From Rhizobium sp. CCGE 510 (GTDB lineage: Bacteria; Pseudomonadota; Alphaproteobacteria; Rhizobiales; Rhizobiaceae), in the NCBI RefSeq assembly GCF_000292525.1, contig NZ_AEYF01000045.1:124001-188000 (forward strand): a stretch of 64,000 nucleotides of DNA. The letters are read 5' to 3'. The translations under genes and the position numbers were made by a program. Under the pieces are notes generated by a model. The model was not told the DNA's origin, did not search any database, and was given only the letters and a program-made list of their open reading frames with translations. This document shows, one piece after another, positions 16,579 through 24,141 of this stretch; within the stretch, counting starts at the first letter, position 1; every line of letters begins with the position of its first letter.

Positions 16579-17472
16579 TCAGCCGGCCTGAAGCCCGTCG
16601 AGAAGGTGCATCATTTCGGCGGAATCCTTCGGCCCGAGCCCGGCGGCGCAGAGCAGCCGGTGGATTTCGACTACCGCGCCGGTCATCGGCAATGGCGTCT
16701 TCGTTTTCAGCGCAAACGCCTGCAGCGAATCCAGGTCCTTCAGCATGTTGTCGATCCTGCCAGTCGGGGAGAAATCCCGGGCAGCGAATTTGGCCATGAA
16801 TTCCTGCATGATCCGATTGTCCGCCCGGCCGCCGGCAAGGGCTGCCGGGATGGCTGAGGGATCGACGCCGCCGGCTTCGGCGAGCTTGACGGCTTCAGCG
16901 ACGGCTTGAAACAGCACGGCGCAAAACAGCTGATTGATCAGCTTCGTGGTCTGCCCGGCGCCGGATGCGCCCATCAGCGTGTAATTGGCGGCAAGATGCC
17001 GCATCAGTACACGGGCCCGTTCGAAATCTTCAGGGCTGCCGCCGGCCATGATCGTCAGGCGCCCGCTCAGCGCACCGGGCACGCCGCCGGACAGCGGGCA
17101 ATCCACCCATGCCATGCCCGTTTCCCGGCGCAGTCGCATCGCCATGTCGCCGGTGTCGGCCGGGTCGATGGAGGACATGTCGATCAGCAGCTTGTCGGCG
17201 CTCGCCGCCGCCGCAACGCCCTTCTCGCCGAAGACGACGGCACGGACGATGTTCGCATGATTAAGGCTGAGCACGCAGAATTCCGATGCCGAGACCGCAG
17301 CCTGCACGGAATTCGCCGCGTGCGCACCCTTGGCGGTCAATGCCGCAACCTTTTCGGCATCGAGATCGAAGACGGAGACCTTGTGCCCGGTTTCGATCAA
17401 CCGGGTGACGATTGCCGTTCCCATGATGCCTGCGCCGATAACCGCGACATCGGCTCTGTAGTCATCCTGCAT
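16579..17472 (-). CDS. NAD(P)-dependent 3-hydroxyisobutyrate/tartronate-semialdehyde-type dehydrogenase
   Basis: A 297-residue enzyme of the beta-hydroxyacid dehydrogenase family (usual length 290-300). It has an N-terminal Rossmann motif (VIGAGIMGTAIVTRLI), the substrate-binding DCPLSGGVPGALSGRLTIMAGG and the catalytic-lysine segment GAGQTTKLINQLF near residue 170. It oxidises or reduces a 3-hydroxy acid with NAD(P). Its start overlaps the gluconokinase end by 11 bp and has GGGAGGAG upstream, so it is co-transcribed with gluconokinase and IdnO. The role in sugar-acid use is not obvious: a 6-phosphogluconate-like or tartronate semialdehyde substrate is possible. Confidence 0.85.
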   Translation of the reverse strand: MQDDYRADVAVIGAGIMGTAIVTRLIETGHKVSVFDLDAEKVAALTAKGAHAANSVQAAVSASEFCVLSLNHANIVRAVVFGEKGVAAAASADKLLIDMSSIDPADTGDMAMRLRRETGMAWVDCPLSGGVPGALSGRLTIMAGGSPEDFERARVLMRHLAANYTLMGASGAGQTTKLINQLFCAVLFQAVAEAVKLAEAGGVDPSAIPAALAGGRADNRIMQEFMAKFAARDFSPTGRIDNMLKDLDSLQAFALKTKTPLPMTGAVVEIHRLLCAAGLGPKDSAEMMHLLDGLQAG

Positions 17473-18019
17473 AATTGTCTCCTCCCTTGACGGCCGCGCC
17501 GCTCAGCCCTTTGCAAGCCAGCGCCACTATGTCGTCCAACGCATTATCGATCGCCACCGTCACCACGTGAGCTTCGCCGGCCGGCGGCTCCAGCGCCTGC
17601 AGCTGGCTATCAAGCAACGACGCCGGCATGAAATGACCCTTGCGGGCCTGCATCCGCGACAAAAGAAGGTCGCGGGAGCCCTCCAGGAAAACGAAAGCAA
17701 GACGCCCGCCCGCCGCCTGCCGCAACCTGTCCCGATAGGTTTTCTTGAGCGCCGAACACGAAATCACCAATCCCTGCGATGCTTTTTGCGCAGTGGCTAT
17801 TTCCGCACCGATCCGGTCGAGCCAGGGCAGGCGGTCGTCGTCGGTCAGCGGGATGCCCTCGGCCATCTTCGCGACATTTCCAACGGGGTGAAGTTGATCG
17901 CCCTCGACAAATCGCATGTCGTATTCAGCGGCGATGCGTTCTCCAACCGAGGATTTGCCGCAGCCGCTTACGCCCATGACAACGACGGCAAGAGGCGGTG
18001 TCTTTCGTTCGAAGTCCAT
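17462..18019 (-). CDS. gntK: Gluconokinase (GntK/IdnK)
   Basis: The 185-residue product matches small thermolabile/thermoresistant-type gluconokinases (E. coli 175-187). The P-loop GVSGCGKSSVG is at about residues 17-27, followed by FVEGDQLHP, the lid-type GIPLTDDDRLPWL, SCSALKKTYRDRLR, and the C-terminal RKGHFMPASLLDSQLQALEPP, all hallmarks of the family. It phosphorylates D-gluconate to 6-phosphogluconate with ATP, feeding Entner-Doudoroff or pentose phosphate metabolism. The frame is open to 18241, but similarity begins at the ATG at 18019, 13 bp after the idnO stop. Second gene of the idnO-gntK-dehydrogenase operon. Confidence 0.9.
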   Translation of the reverse strand: MDFERKTPPLAVVVMGVSGCGKSSVGERIAAEYDMRFVEGDQLHPVGNVAKMAEGIPLTDDDRLPWLDRIGAEIATAQKASQGLVISCSALKKTYRDRLRQAAGGRLAFVFLEGSRDLLLSRMQARKGHFMPASLLDSQLQALEPPAGEAHVVTVAIDNALDDIVALACKGLSGAAVKGGDNYAG

Positions 18020-18032
18020 TGTCTCGTCTCTA

Positions 18033-18797
18033 TCAGAGGCAGGTCGTGATGCCGCCGTCGACATAAAGCGTGTGGCCGTTGATGAAGGACGAACCGCCGC
18101 CCGACAGGAAAACGGCAGCGCCGACCAGTTCCTCGACATTGCCCCACCGTCCGGCCGGCGTCCGCTTCTCGAGCCAGGACGAGAATTCGGGATTGTCGAC
18201 GAGCGCCTGGTTAAGCGGCGTCTTGAAATAACCTGGTGCAATCGCGTTGATCTGCAGACCGTGCTTGGCCCAGTCGGCGCACATGCCGCGCGTCAGATTG
18301 CGCACAGCGCCCTTGGTCGCCGTATAGGGAGCAATGCCGGGACGGGCGAGTTCGCTCTGCACCGAGGCAATGTTGATGATCTTGCCCTGGCCGCGAGCGA
18401 TCATGGCTTTGGCGGCCGCCTGGCCGACATAAAACACGCTCGAAATATTGGTGCTCAGCAGCAGTTCCCATTTGTCCGCCGGAAACTCTTCCAGCGGGCT
18501 GCGAAACTGCATGCCGGCATTGTTGATCAGGATGTCGAGCGGCCCGATATCGGCTTCGACCGCGTCGATGCCCTGTTTGGCCGCATCCCTGCTGGTCACG
18601 TCGAAGATCGCCGCATGGGCAGACAGGCCCTGAGCCTTCAGGCTCTCGACTGCGCGTTTGACGGTTTCGGGCGTGCGGCCGTTGATGATGACCTCGGCGC
18701 CGTGCTGGGCCAGGCCTTCGGCCAGGGCATAGCCGATCCCTTGGCTGGAGCCGGTGATCAGGGCAAGCCGTCCAGTCAGATCAAACAGGTTCTTCAT
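18033..18797 (-). CDS. idnO: 5-keto-D-gluconate 5-reductase / gluconate 5-dehydrogenase
   Basis: A 254-residue short-chain dehydrogenase, the same length as E. coli IdnO. It has the cofactor motif TGSSQGIG, NNAGMQFRSPLEEF, and the catalytic Ser (NIASVQSE) and YTATKG (YxxxK). The long stretch after the active site, APGYFKTPLNQALVDNPEF, is characteristic of IdnO. It interconverts 5-ketogluconate and gluconate with NAD(P)H. It is first in the minus-strand operon and shares a divergent promoter region with the hydroxyacid dehydrogenase and idnD, where a GntR/IdnR-like palindrome lies. With IdnD and gluconokinase it completes idonate to 6-phosphogluconate. Confidence 0.9.
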   Translation of the reverse strand: MKNLFDLTGRLALITGSSQGIGYALAEGLAQHGAEVIINGRTPETVKRAVESLKAQGLSAHAAIFDVTSRDAAKQGIDAVEADIGPLDILINNAGMQFRSPLEEFPADKWELLLSTNISSVFYVGQAAAKAMIARGQGKIINIASVQSELARPGIAPYTATKGAVRNLTRGMCADWAKHGLQINAIAPGYFKTPLNQALVDNPEFSSWLEKRTPAGRWGNVEELVGAAVFLSGGGSSFINGHTLYVDGGITTCL

Positions 18798-18861
18798 GCA
18801 AATAACTCCTCCAGTGTCGCTGCGAATGACCGCTTATACCGCCACTCGCGGTGAAACTCAC

Positions 18862-18900
18862 TTGACATCCCACTTTCGAATTATATGTTATCGATAACAT
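18862..18900 (+). promoter_or_regulatory. Divergent promoter region with perfect 16-bp operator
   Basis: The operator ATGTTATCGATAACAT (18885-18900) lies between the divergent idnO and hydroxyacid dehydrogenase-idnD operons. A TTGACA at 18862-18867 with a TATGTT 16 bp downstream (18884-18889) would place the plus-strand -10 element inside the operator, so a bound repressor would block it. The same site could control the minus-strand operon. Confidence 0.7.
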
Positions 18901-18932
18901 AATCAACTGGCAAAATGCGGGACGGAGACGGA

Positions 18933-19874
18933 ATGGCTGAGGTAGAAATCTTGATGACCGGAGCCTATCCGGAATGGGATATGACCGATCTGGAGGCGAA
19001 GTATCGCGTCCATCGCCTGTGGGAAGCGACAGACCGGCAGCAACTGATCGCAAGGGTCGGCAAAGATATTCGCGCCATCGCAACGCGTGGTGAACTCGGC
19101 GCGTCCGCCGAACTGATGAAGCAATTGCCGAAACTGGAAATCGTCTCCTGTTATGGCGTCGGCACCGACGCAATCGACCTGTCTTATGCCCGCGCCAACG
19201 GCATTCGCGTGACCAATACCCCCGATGTGCTCACCGAAGATGTGGCCGACATCGCCATCGGCCTGCTGCTTGCCACGGCGAGACAGATCACGCAGGCGGA
19301 TGCCTTCGTCCGCGCCGGCCAGTGGGGCAATATCGCCATGCCGCTGGTGACGCGCGTCTCCGGCAAGAAGGTCGGGATCGTCGGCATGGGCCGGATCGGC
19401 AAGGCAATCGCCAAAAGGGCTGCTGCTTTCGGCTGCGATATCGCCTATTTCACCCGCAACGAGCACGCGGATGTTGCCTATGCCTACCAGTCCGACCTGT
19501 TGGCGCTTGCCGATTGGGCTGATTTCCTGGTCGTCATCGTTCCGGGAGGGGAGGCGACTGTGAAGATCATCAACGCTGATGTGCTGAAAGCCCTCGGCCC
19601 CAACGGCATTTTGATCAATGTTTCGCGCGGGACCACCGTCGACGAAGAGGCACTGATCGCCGCACTGCAAGACCGCAGCATTCAGGCTGCAGGCCTCGAC
19701 GTCTTCCTGAACGAACCCAGGATCGATGCGCGTTTTCTGGGGCTTCAAAACGTTGTGTTGCAGCCCCATCATGGCTCCGGTACCGTCGAGACACGCAAGG
19801 CCATGGGCCAACTGGTCAGAGACAATCTCGCTGCGCATTTTGCCGGTCGCGCGCTTCCAACTCCCGTCGTATGA
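18933..19874 (+). CDS. D-2-hydroxyacid dehydrogenase (GhrB/hydroxypyruvate reductase-like)
   Basis: The product (313 residues from the ATG at 18933) has the NAD-binding fold of D-2-hydroxyacid dehydrogenases: GKKVGIVGMGRIGKAIAKR, the catalytic Arg in NVSRGTTVDEEAL, Glu in LDVFLNEP and His in LQPHHGSG. GGAG lies five bases before this ATG; an alternative ATG at 18915 lacks one. Members reduce glyoxylate, hydroxypyruvate or 2-ketogluconate. In this idonate/gluconate setting a ketogluconate reductase role is attractive but unproven. It is the first gene of an operon with idnD (10-bp gap) and lies just downstream of the operator. Confidence 0.87.
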   Translation: MAEVEILMTGAYPEWDMTDLEAKYRVHRLWEATDRQQLIARVGKDIRAIATRGELGASAELMKQLPKLEIVSCYGVGTDAIDLSYARANGIRVTNTPDVLTEDVADIAIGLLLATARQITQADAFVRAGQWGNIAMPLVTRVSGKKVGIVGMGRIGKAIAKRAAAFGCDIAYFTRNEHADVAYAYQSDLLALADWADFLVVIVPGGEATVKIINADVLKALGPNGILINVSRGTTVDEEALIAALQDRSIQAAGLDVFLNEPRIDARFLGLQNVVLQPHHGSGTVETRKAMGQLVRDNLAAHFAGRALPTPVV

Positions 19875-19884
19875 GGATTTCGGT

Positions 19885-20916
19885 ATGAAAGCCATCGTCA
19901 TTCATGCCGCCAAGGATCTCAGGATCGAAGAGCGTGAGCCGGAGGTTGCCGGCGTCGGGCAGGTTGAGATTGCCATCGAAGCCGGCGGCATCTGCGGTTC
20001 CGACCTGCACTATTATAATCACGGCGGTTTTGGCACCGTTCGCCTGCGCGAGCCGATGATCCTCGGCCATGAGATTGCCGGGACGGTCAAGGCACTGGGC
20101 GCCGGCGTTGCCGATCTTGCCGTGGGAGACCGTGTTGCGGTTTCCCCGAGCCGGCCGTGCAACCATTGCCAATATTGCCTGAAGGGACAGCAAAACCACT
20201 GCCTCAACATGCGGTTTTATGGCAGCGCCATGCCGATGCCGCATATTCAGGGCGGTTTTCGCCAGCGGCTGGTGGCGGAGCGCTGGCAATGCCACAAGGT
20301 CACTGAAGGCATTTCCATTCACGAAGCCGCCTTCGCCGAACCCTTTGCCGTAACTTTGCATGCGGCAAACCGCGCCGGATCGCTGCTCGGCAAACGGGTG
20401 CTCGTCACCGGCTGCGGCCCCATCGGGATGTTGGCAATCGTTGCGGCGCGCGTTCTTGGCGCCCGCGAAATCGTCGCAACTGACGTGACCGATAGCGTTC
20501 TGACCATCGCCCGCACCAGCGGCGCGGATCGAACGATCAATGTCGCCACTCACGCTTCCGACCTTGCGGCTTACAGCGCCGAAAAAGGATATTTCGACGT
20601 CATGTTCGAGGCGTCGGGCAATGAGCGGGCGGTGCGCGCCGGACTGGAGACGCTGAAGCCCCGCGCCGTTCTGGTGCAGTTGGGCCTCGGTGGTGATGTC
20701 TCCATCCCACAGAACATGATCGTCGCCAAAGAAATCGAGATGCGCGGGACGTTCCGTTTTCACGAGGAATTCGCGCTCGCCGTCGAGCTGATCAACGCGC
20801 GCCGCGTCGATCTGAAACCGCTGCTGACGGGCGTTTTTGCAATCGACGAGGCCGTTGCCGCCTTCGAATTGGCAGGTGACCGCAGCAAATCGATGAAAGT
20901 CCAGATCGCCTTCTGA
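19885..20916 (+). CDS. idnD: L-idonate 5-dehydrogenase (zinc-dependent)
   Basis: The 343-residue product equals E. coli IdnD in length. It is a zinc medium-chain dehydrogenase with catalytic Cys/His/Glu around GGICGSDLHYYNHGG and ILGHEIAGTV, a structural-zinc loop CNHCQYCLKGQQNHC, and an NAD-binding motif GCGPIGMLAIVAAR. The stretch GTVRLREPMILGHE is close to IdnD. It oxidises L-idonate to 5-ketogluconate. The frame is open from 19726 inside the previous gene, but similarity starts at the ATG at 19885, which has GAGG upstream. The alternative is another polyol dehydrogenase; the neighbouring idnO and gluconokinase favour idonate. Confidence 0.88.
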   Translation: MKAIVIHAAKDLRIEEREPEVAGVGQVEIAIEAGGICGSDLHYYNHGGFGTVRLREPMILGHEIAGTVKALGAGVADLAVGDRVAVSPSRPCNHCQYCLKGQQNHCLNMRFYGSAMPMPHIQGGFRQRLVAERWQCHKVTEGISIHEAAFAEPFAVTLHAANRAGSLLGKRVLVTGCGPIGMLAIVAARVLGAREIVATDVTDSVLTIARTSGADRTINVATHASDLAAYSAEKGYFDVMFEASGNERAVRAGLETLKPRAVLVQLGLGGDVSIPQNMIVAKEIEMRGTFRFHEEFALAVELINARRVDLKPLLTGVFAIDEAVAAFELAGDRSKSMKVQIAF

Positions 20917-21062
20917 TGTCGGCGTCCAACTATTGGAGCAATTCCAGGAAAAATGTGGCGCGGTTTCCCTAGGGTGTGTCGTCAGTTCCATGTCTTGCTG
21001 GGCAAGATTCCCAAATCGGATTTTATGTGATTCATAGCAGACCGGCCACTGGAGGGCTGGTT

Positions 21063-21431
21063 ATGACACGTCGTTATGGATTGCGAGACGATCAATGGGA
21101 TCGGATCAAGGACCTTCTGCCTGGGCGGGAAGGTCATGTTGGCGGCACGGCGGCCGATAATCGCCTGTTCGTGGAAGCTGTGCTTTACAGATACCGTGCC
21201 GGAATACCCTGGCGCGATCTTCCTGAGCGGTTCGGAGACTGGAAGATCGTCCACAAGCGGATGCGCCGATGGTGCGAAGGCGGCGTCTTCGAGCGTATAT
21301 TCAAACACTTGGCCGCCGATCACGACAATGAATATATGATGCTGGATTCCACCGTCGTGCGCGCCCACCAGCATAGTGCTGGCGCGCAAAAAGGGGGGAC
21401 CAGGCGATCGGCCGATCCCGTGGGGGACTGA
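21063..21431 (+). CDS. IS5-family transposase, first frame (OrfA)
   Basis: 122 residues from the ATG at 21063, which has GGAGGG upstream. It carries the N-terminal DUF4096-like region (YGLRDDQWDRIKDLLPGR, GIPWRDLPERFGDWKIVHKR) and the first catalytic aspartate in MMLDSTVVRAHQH. The frame runs to TGA 21431. A -1 slip at A5G6 (21388-21398) would continue reading as GDQAIGRSRGGLTTKIHVIADAL into the second frame, giving a 250-residue transposase. Confidence 0.85.
   Translation: MTRRYGLRDDQWDRIKDLLPGREGHVGGTAADNRLFVEAVLYRYRAGIPWRDLPERFGDWKIVHKRMRRWCEGGVFERIFKHLAADHDNEYMMLDSTVVRAHQHSAGAQKGGTRRSADPVGD
21388..21398 (+). promoter_or_regulatory. A5G6 slippery site for -1 programmed frameshift
   Basis: AAAAAGGGGGG lies where the two transposase frames must join. 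Slipping back one base keeps the conserved IS427-type sequence (KGGDQAIGRSRGGLTTK) in frame, and the fused frame 21063-21814 is an exact number of codons only after a -1 shift. Confidence 0.75.
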
Positions 21432-21445
21432 CGACGAAGATCCAT

Positions 21446-21814
21446 GTGATCGCCGATGCGCTCGGAAATCCGGTTGCGATCTCACTGACCCCGGGCCAGA
21501 CATCAGACCTGGCACAGGCCCAGCCTCTTCTAGAAGAAGTTGATCCTCAGGCATTCTTGGCTGACAAAGCCTATGATGCCGACGCACTCATCGACCATCT
21601 CAAAGCCCGCCACATCACCCCGGTGATTCCGCCAAAAGCCAATCGCATTACGCCCAGACCAACAGACTTCGCACTTTATTGCGAGCGCAATCTCATCGAA
21701 CGTTTCTTTAATAATCTCAAACAATTCAGAGCTATAGCAACGCGATACGACAAACTCGCCGCCACCTTTCTCGGAGCCGTTCAACTCGTCGCCGCTTTCA
21801 TTTCCCTCAACTGA
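21446..21814 (+). CDS. IS5-family transposase, second frame (OrfB)
   Basis: The second frame encodes the rest of the DDE domain: the second catalytic aspartate in FLADKAYDADALI and the glutamate in CERNLIERFFNNLKQFRAIATRYDK. A separate ATG exists at 21446, but the conserved sequence continues upstream of it in this frame to the slippery site, so it is probably made only as a fusion with the first frame. Confidence 0.83.
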   Translation: MIADALGNPVAISLTPGQTSDLAQAQPLLEEVDPQAFLADKAYDADALIDHLKARHITPVIPPKANRITPRPTDFALYCERNLIERFFNNLKQFRAIATRYDKLAATFLGAVQLVAAFISLN

Positions 21815-21872
21815 CGGCAGGCCCTAGGCAAAGCGCCAAGCACTTTTCCCGGGAATTGCGTAAAACATAAAG

Positions 21873-22940
21873 CTAGGCGCTGCGGTCTGTGCTTTCGCGC
21901 AGGACGACCCTGTAGCCGGTCAATGTGATATCGTCGCCGGTCGCCTCGCCGCTGCCCTGCAGCGCGTCCAGCAGGCGGGCGGCGGCCTGACGGCCGATGC
22001 CGTAACAGTCGACATTGATGGTCGTGATGCTGGGATGGCAGATCGACGAGATCTCGTAGTCGCCGAAACCGGCAATGGCGATATCACCCGGCACTTTCAT
22101 TCCCCTGCGCTTGCATTCCATGATCGCACCGAAAGCGGAAAGGTCGGAGACGCAGAGAACGACTTCCGTGTCCGGCCAGCGCTCCAAAAGGCTGACGATC
22201 GCCTGGCCGCCCTGTTCCATGGTGATCGGCGGCACACCGAAGGAAATCATCCGTCCCGGTCCCAGGCCGAGTTCTTCGACAGCCTTCTGGAAACCGCTTC
22301 GTCGCTGGCTGCCGCGCGTATCGCGTGCCGTCGTTCCGCCGATATAGCCGAACTTCCGGTATCCCTGGCCGGCGAGCGCCCGCACCAGCAGGGCCATCGC
22401 CTCGCTGTTGGAAAAGCCGACGACATGATTGATCGGGTCTTCCGGAAGCTCCCAGGTCTCGACAACAGGAATGCCGGCTTTTGCGAGCATCCGCCGGGCG
22501 CGCGCCGTGTGCGAACCACCGGTCAGGATAATGCCCTCAGGACGACGGCGCAGCATCGCCTCGATCAGCTCTTCTTCTTTCTCCGCCGCATAGTCGGTAT
22601 AGCCGAGAAGAAGCTGAAGGCCGGTGTTCTCCAGCGCATCGGTGATGCCGCGCGCGGTGTCGGAAAAATTCGAATTGTTGATGGAGGGCACCAGCGCGGC
22701 AATGAAGCCGCTGCGCCTTGACGAAAGACTGCCGGCCGACAGGTCGAGCACGTAGCCGAGCGCGTCGACGGCTTCCATGATGCGCTTTCGCGTCTCCTCG
22801 GAAACGCTTGCATCCTGGCGGAAGGCCCGCGAAACGGTCATGGCGGATACGCCGACATATTTGGCGACCTCCGCCATCGTCAGCTTTTGAGCGTCTCCCG
22901 GCTTCAGACGCTTGTCTTTCGGCTCATCCTCGTTTTTCAC
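21873..22940 (-). CDS. LacI-family transcriptional regulator (GntR/IdnR-like)
   Basis: A 355-residue regulator. The N-terminal HTH is at about 21-45 (LTMAEVAKYVGVSAMTVSRAFR), followed by the hinge region (KRIMEAVDALGYVLDLSAGSL) and a periplasmic-binding-protein-like sensor (GFIAALVPSINNSNFSDTARG, GIILTGGSHTARARRML, DIAIAGFGDYEISSICHPSITTI). The length matches LacI relatives. The gene lies between idnD and a divergent lactonase gene and has palindromes like the idn operators before both, so it probably represses the whole idonate/gluconate locus and itself until a sugar acid or phosphate ester binds. The inducer is inferred. Confidence 0.88.
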   Translation of the reverse strand: MKNEDEPKDKRLKPGDAQKLTMAEVAKYVGVSAMTVSRAFRQDASVSEETRKRIMEAVDALGYVLDLSAGSLSSRRSGFIAALVPSINNSNFSDTARGITDALENTGLQLLLGYTDYAAEKEEELIEAMLRRRPEGIILTGGSHTARARRMLAKAGIPVVETWELPEDPINHVVGFSNSEAMALLVRALAGQGYRKFGYIGGTTARDTRGSQRRSGFQKAVEELGLGPGRMISFGVPPITMEQGGQAIVSLLERWPDTEVVLCVSDLSAFGAIMECKRRGMKVPGDIAIAGFGDYEISSICHPSITTINVDCYGIGRQAAARLLDALQGSGEATGDDITLTGYRVVLRESTDRSA

Positions 22941-22991
22941 TGGTCTCCGCTTCCAATCACGCTTCCTGCGCTCGACAATCCAGACACGATA

Positions 22992-23007
22992 AAGTTATCG
23001 CTATCAT
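22992..23007. promoter_or_regulatory. Variant GntR/IdnR-like operator upstream of the LacI-family gene
   Basis: AAGTTATCGCTATCAT matches 13 of 16 bases of the perfect operator seen at 16508 and 18885. It lies 52 bp upstream of the regulator start, which suggests autoregulation at weaker affinity. Confidence 0.6.
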
Positions 23008-23129
23008 CGCACAATCGATATTTTCACAAGAATGTGTCACTCCCCTCGGCAAAAACCAACGTTCCCGGCGCAAAGCACGGGAACGACGTCAGGTCGGATG
23101 GCTGTACGAAGCCTGCAAAACACGACATT

Positions 23130-23145
23130 ATGATATCGATAACAC
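23130..23145. promoter_or_regulatory. Variant GntR/IdnR-like operator upstream of the lactonase gene
   Basis: ATGATATCGATAACAC matches 14 of 16 bases of the perfect operator. It ends about 20 bp before the lactonase start, so it would overlap the promoter or first transcribed bases and bring the gene into the regulon. Confidence 0.65.
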
Positions 23146-23165
23146 TCGAAGCAATGGAGGAACAG

Positions 23166-24092
23166 ATGTTCGGAGAAATTGACGGTACGGGTTTTGAGGT
23201 TCTCGACCCGCGCTTTGAAAGCTGCTTCGTCGGTCACGCACGCGTCGAGCGGCTTTGGACCGGCGGCCGCTGGCTGGAGGGGCCGGCCTGGTTTGCCGCC
23301 GGGCGTTATCTGGTTTTCTCGGATATCCCCAATAACCGAATGATGCGCTACGACGACACCAGCGGCCATACGTCGGTCTTCCGATCCCCCAGCGACAATT
23401 CGAACGGCAATACCGTCGACACCCAGGGCCGGCTCATCACCTGCGAGCACCTGACGCGTCGCGTCACGCGAACCGAGTTCAACGGCAAGATCAGCATCCT
23501 GGCCGATCGAATTGCTGGCAGCCGACTCAACTCTCCAAACGACGTTACCGTCAAATCCGATGGGACCATCTGGTTCACCGACCCGAGCTACGGCATCCTT
23601 CACGACTATGAAGGCGACTACGGCGAAGAGGAAATCGGCGGATGCCACGTCTACCGGCATGACCCGGCAACAGGCACGACAGACCAGATGACGTCTGATT
23701 TCGTCAAGCCGAACGGGCTGGCTTTTTCGCCTGACGAAAAGCTCCTCTATATCGCTGACACCGGAGGTACGCACCAGCCGGGCGGTCCGCACCATATACG
23801 AAAGCTCGCTGTATCCGATGATGGAAAGCTGACCGATCTCGGTATTTTCGCCGAATGCACCTCGGGCTTTTTCGACGGCTTTCGCATCGACCGGACGGGA
23901 AGGATCTGGACGAGCGCCGGCGACGGTGTGCACGCCTATGATCCGGATGGCACGCTGATCGGCAAGATCCACATTCCCGAGATCGTCTCCAATGTCGCTT
24001 TCGGCGGTGAGAAACTGAACCGTCTCTTCATTACGGCAACCACGTCCCTGTATGCCGTCTATCTCACAGCCAACGGCTCGAGACTGGGATAA
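23166..24092 (+). CDS. SMP-30/gluconolactonase family lactonase
   Basis: The 308-residue product (ATG at 23166, GGAGGAA upstream) belongs to the SMP-30/gluconolactonase beta-propeller family. Diagnostic parts are WLEGPAWFAAGRYLVFSDIPNNRMMRY, LNSPNDVTVKSDGTIWFTDPSYGI, FVKPNGLAFSPDEKLLYIADTGG and FFDGFRIDRTGRIWTSAGDGV, which supply metal-binding Glu, Asn and Asp residues. Such enzymes hydrolyse sugar 1,4- or 1,5-lactones to sugar acids. The open frame upstream to 22887 is non-coding promoter. Within the regulon it would turn gluconolactone or a related lactone into a substrate for the downstream enzymes. The exact lactone is unknown. Confidence 0.87.
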   Translation: MFGEIDGTGFEVLDPRFESCFVGHARVERLWTGGRWLEGPAWFAAGRYLVFSDIPNNRMMRYDDTSGHTSVFRSPSDNSNGNTVDTQGRLITCEHLTRRVTRTEFNGKISILADRIAGSRLNSPNDVTVKSDGTIWFTDPSYGILHDYEGDYGEEEIGGCHVYRHDPATGTTDQMTSDFVKPNGLAFSPDEKLLYIADTGGTHQPGGPHHIRKLAVSDDGKLTDLGIFAECTSGFFDGFRIDRTGRIWTSAGDGVHAYDPDGTLIGKIHIPEIVSNVAFGGEKLNRLFITATTSLYAVYLTANGSRLG

Positions 24093-24099
24093 TCGCTGA

Positions 24100-24116
24100 G
24101 CCGCCTCTCAGGCGGC
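24100..24116 (+). terminator. Hairpin terminator after the lactonase gene
   Basis: GCCGCC / GGCGGC with a TCTCA loop starts 8 bp after the lactonase stop and is followed by CTTGGTTTGTT. Confidence 0.6.
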
Positions 24117-24141
24117 CTTGGTTTGTTGATAAACTCTCCTC

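Larger units (their letters stand above)
20972..21824 (+). mobile_element. IS5-family (IS427-like) insertion sequence, 853 bp
   Basis: The element is bounded by imperfect terminal inverted repeats (left GGGTGTGTCGTCAGTT, right reverse complement GGGCCTGCCGTCAGTT, 13 of 16 matches) and flanked by a TA duplication at 20970-20971 and 21825-21826. It encodes a DDE transposase in two overlapping frames joined by a predicted -1 frameshift. Size, TA target and organisation fit the IS427 group of IS5. It sits between idnD and the LacI-family gene without breaking either. Both frames and both ends look intact, so it may be active. Confidence 0.88.
20939..21858. repeat. Intergenic palindromic repeat split by the insertion sequence
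   Basis: If the insertion sequence and one TA copy are removed, 20939-20971 joins 21827-21858 to give one imperfect palindrome. The left arm GCAATTCCAGGAAAAATG matches the reverse complement of the right arm (CACTTTTCCCGGGAATTGC) with few changes, and the centre reads CCTAGG. This is the form of the dispersed palindromes common between rhizobial genes. Confidence 0.65.

Noticed and set aside
23130..23168. Lactonase start at ATG 23154 or at 22887
   Set aside because: GGAGGAA is positioned for the ATG at 23166, and the longer frame would run through the promoter and operator.
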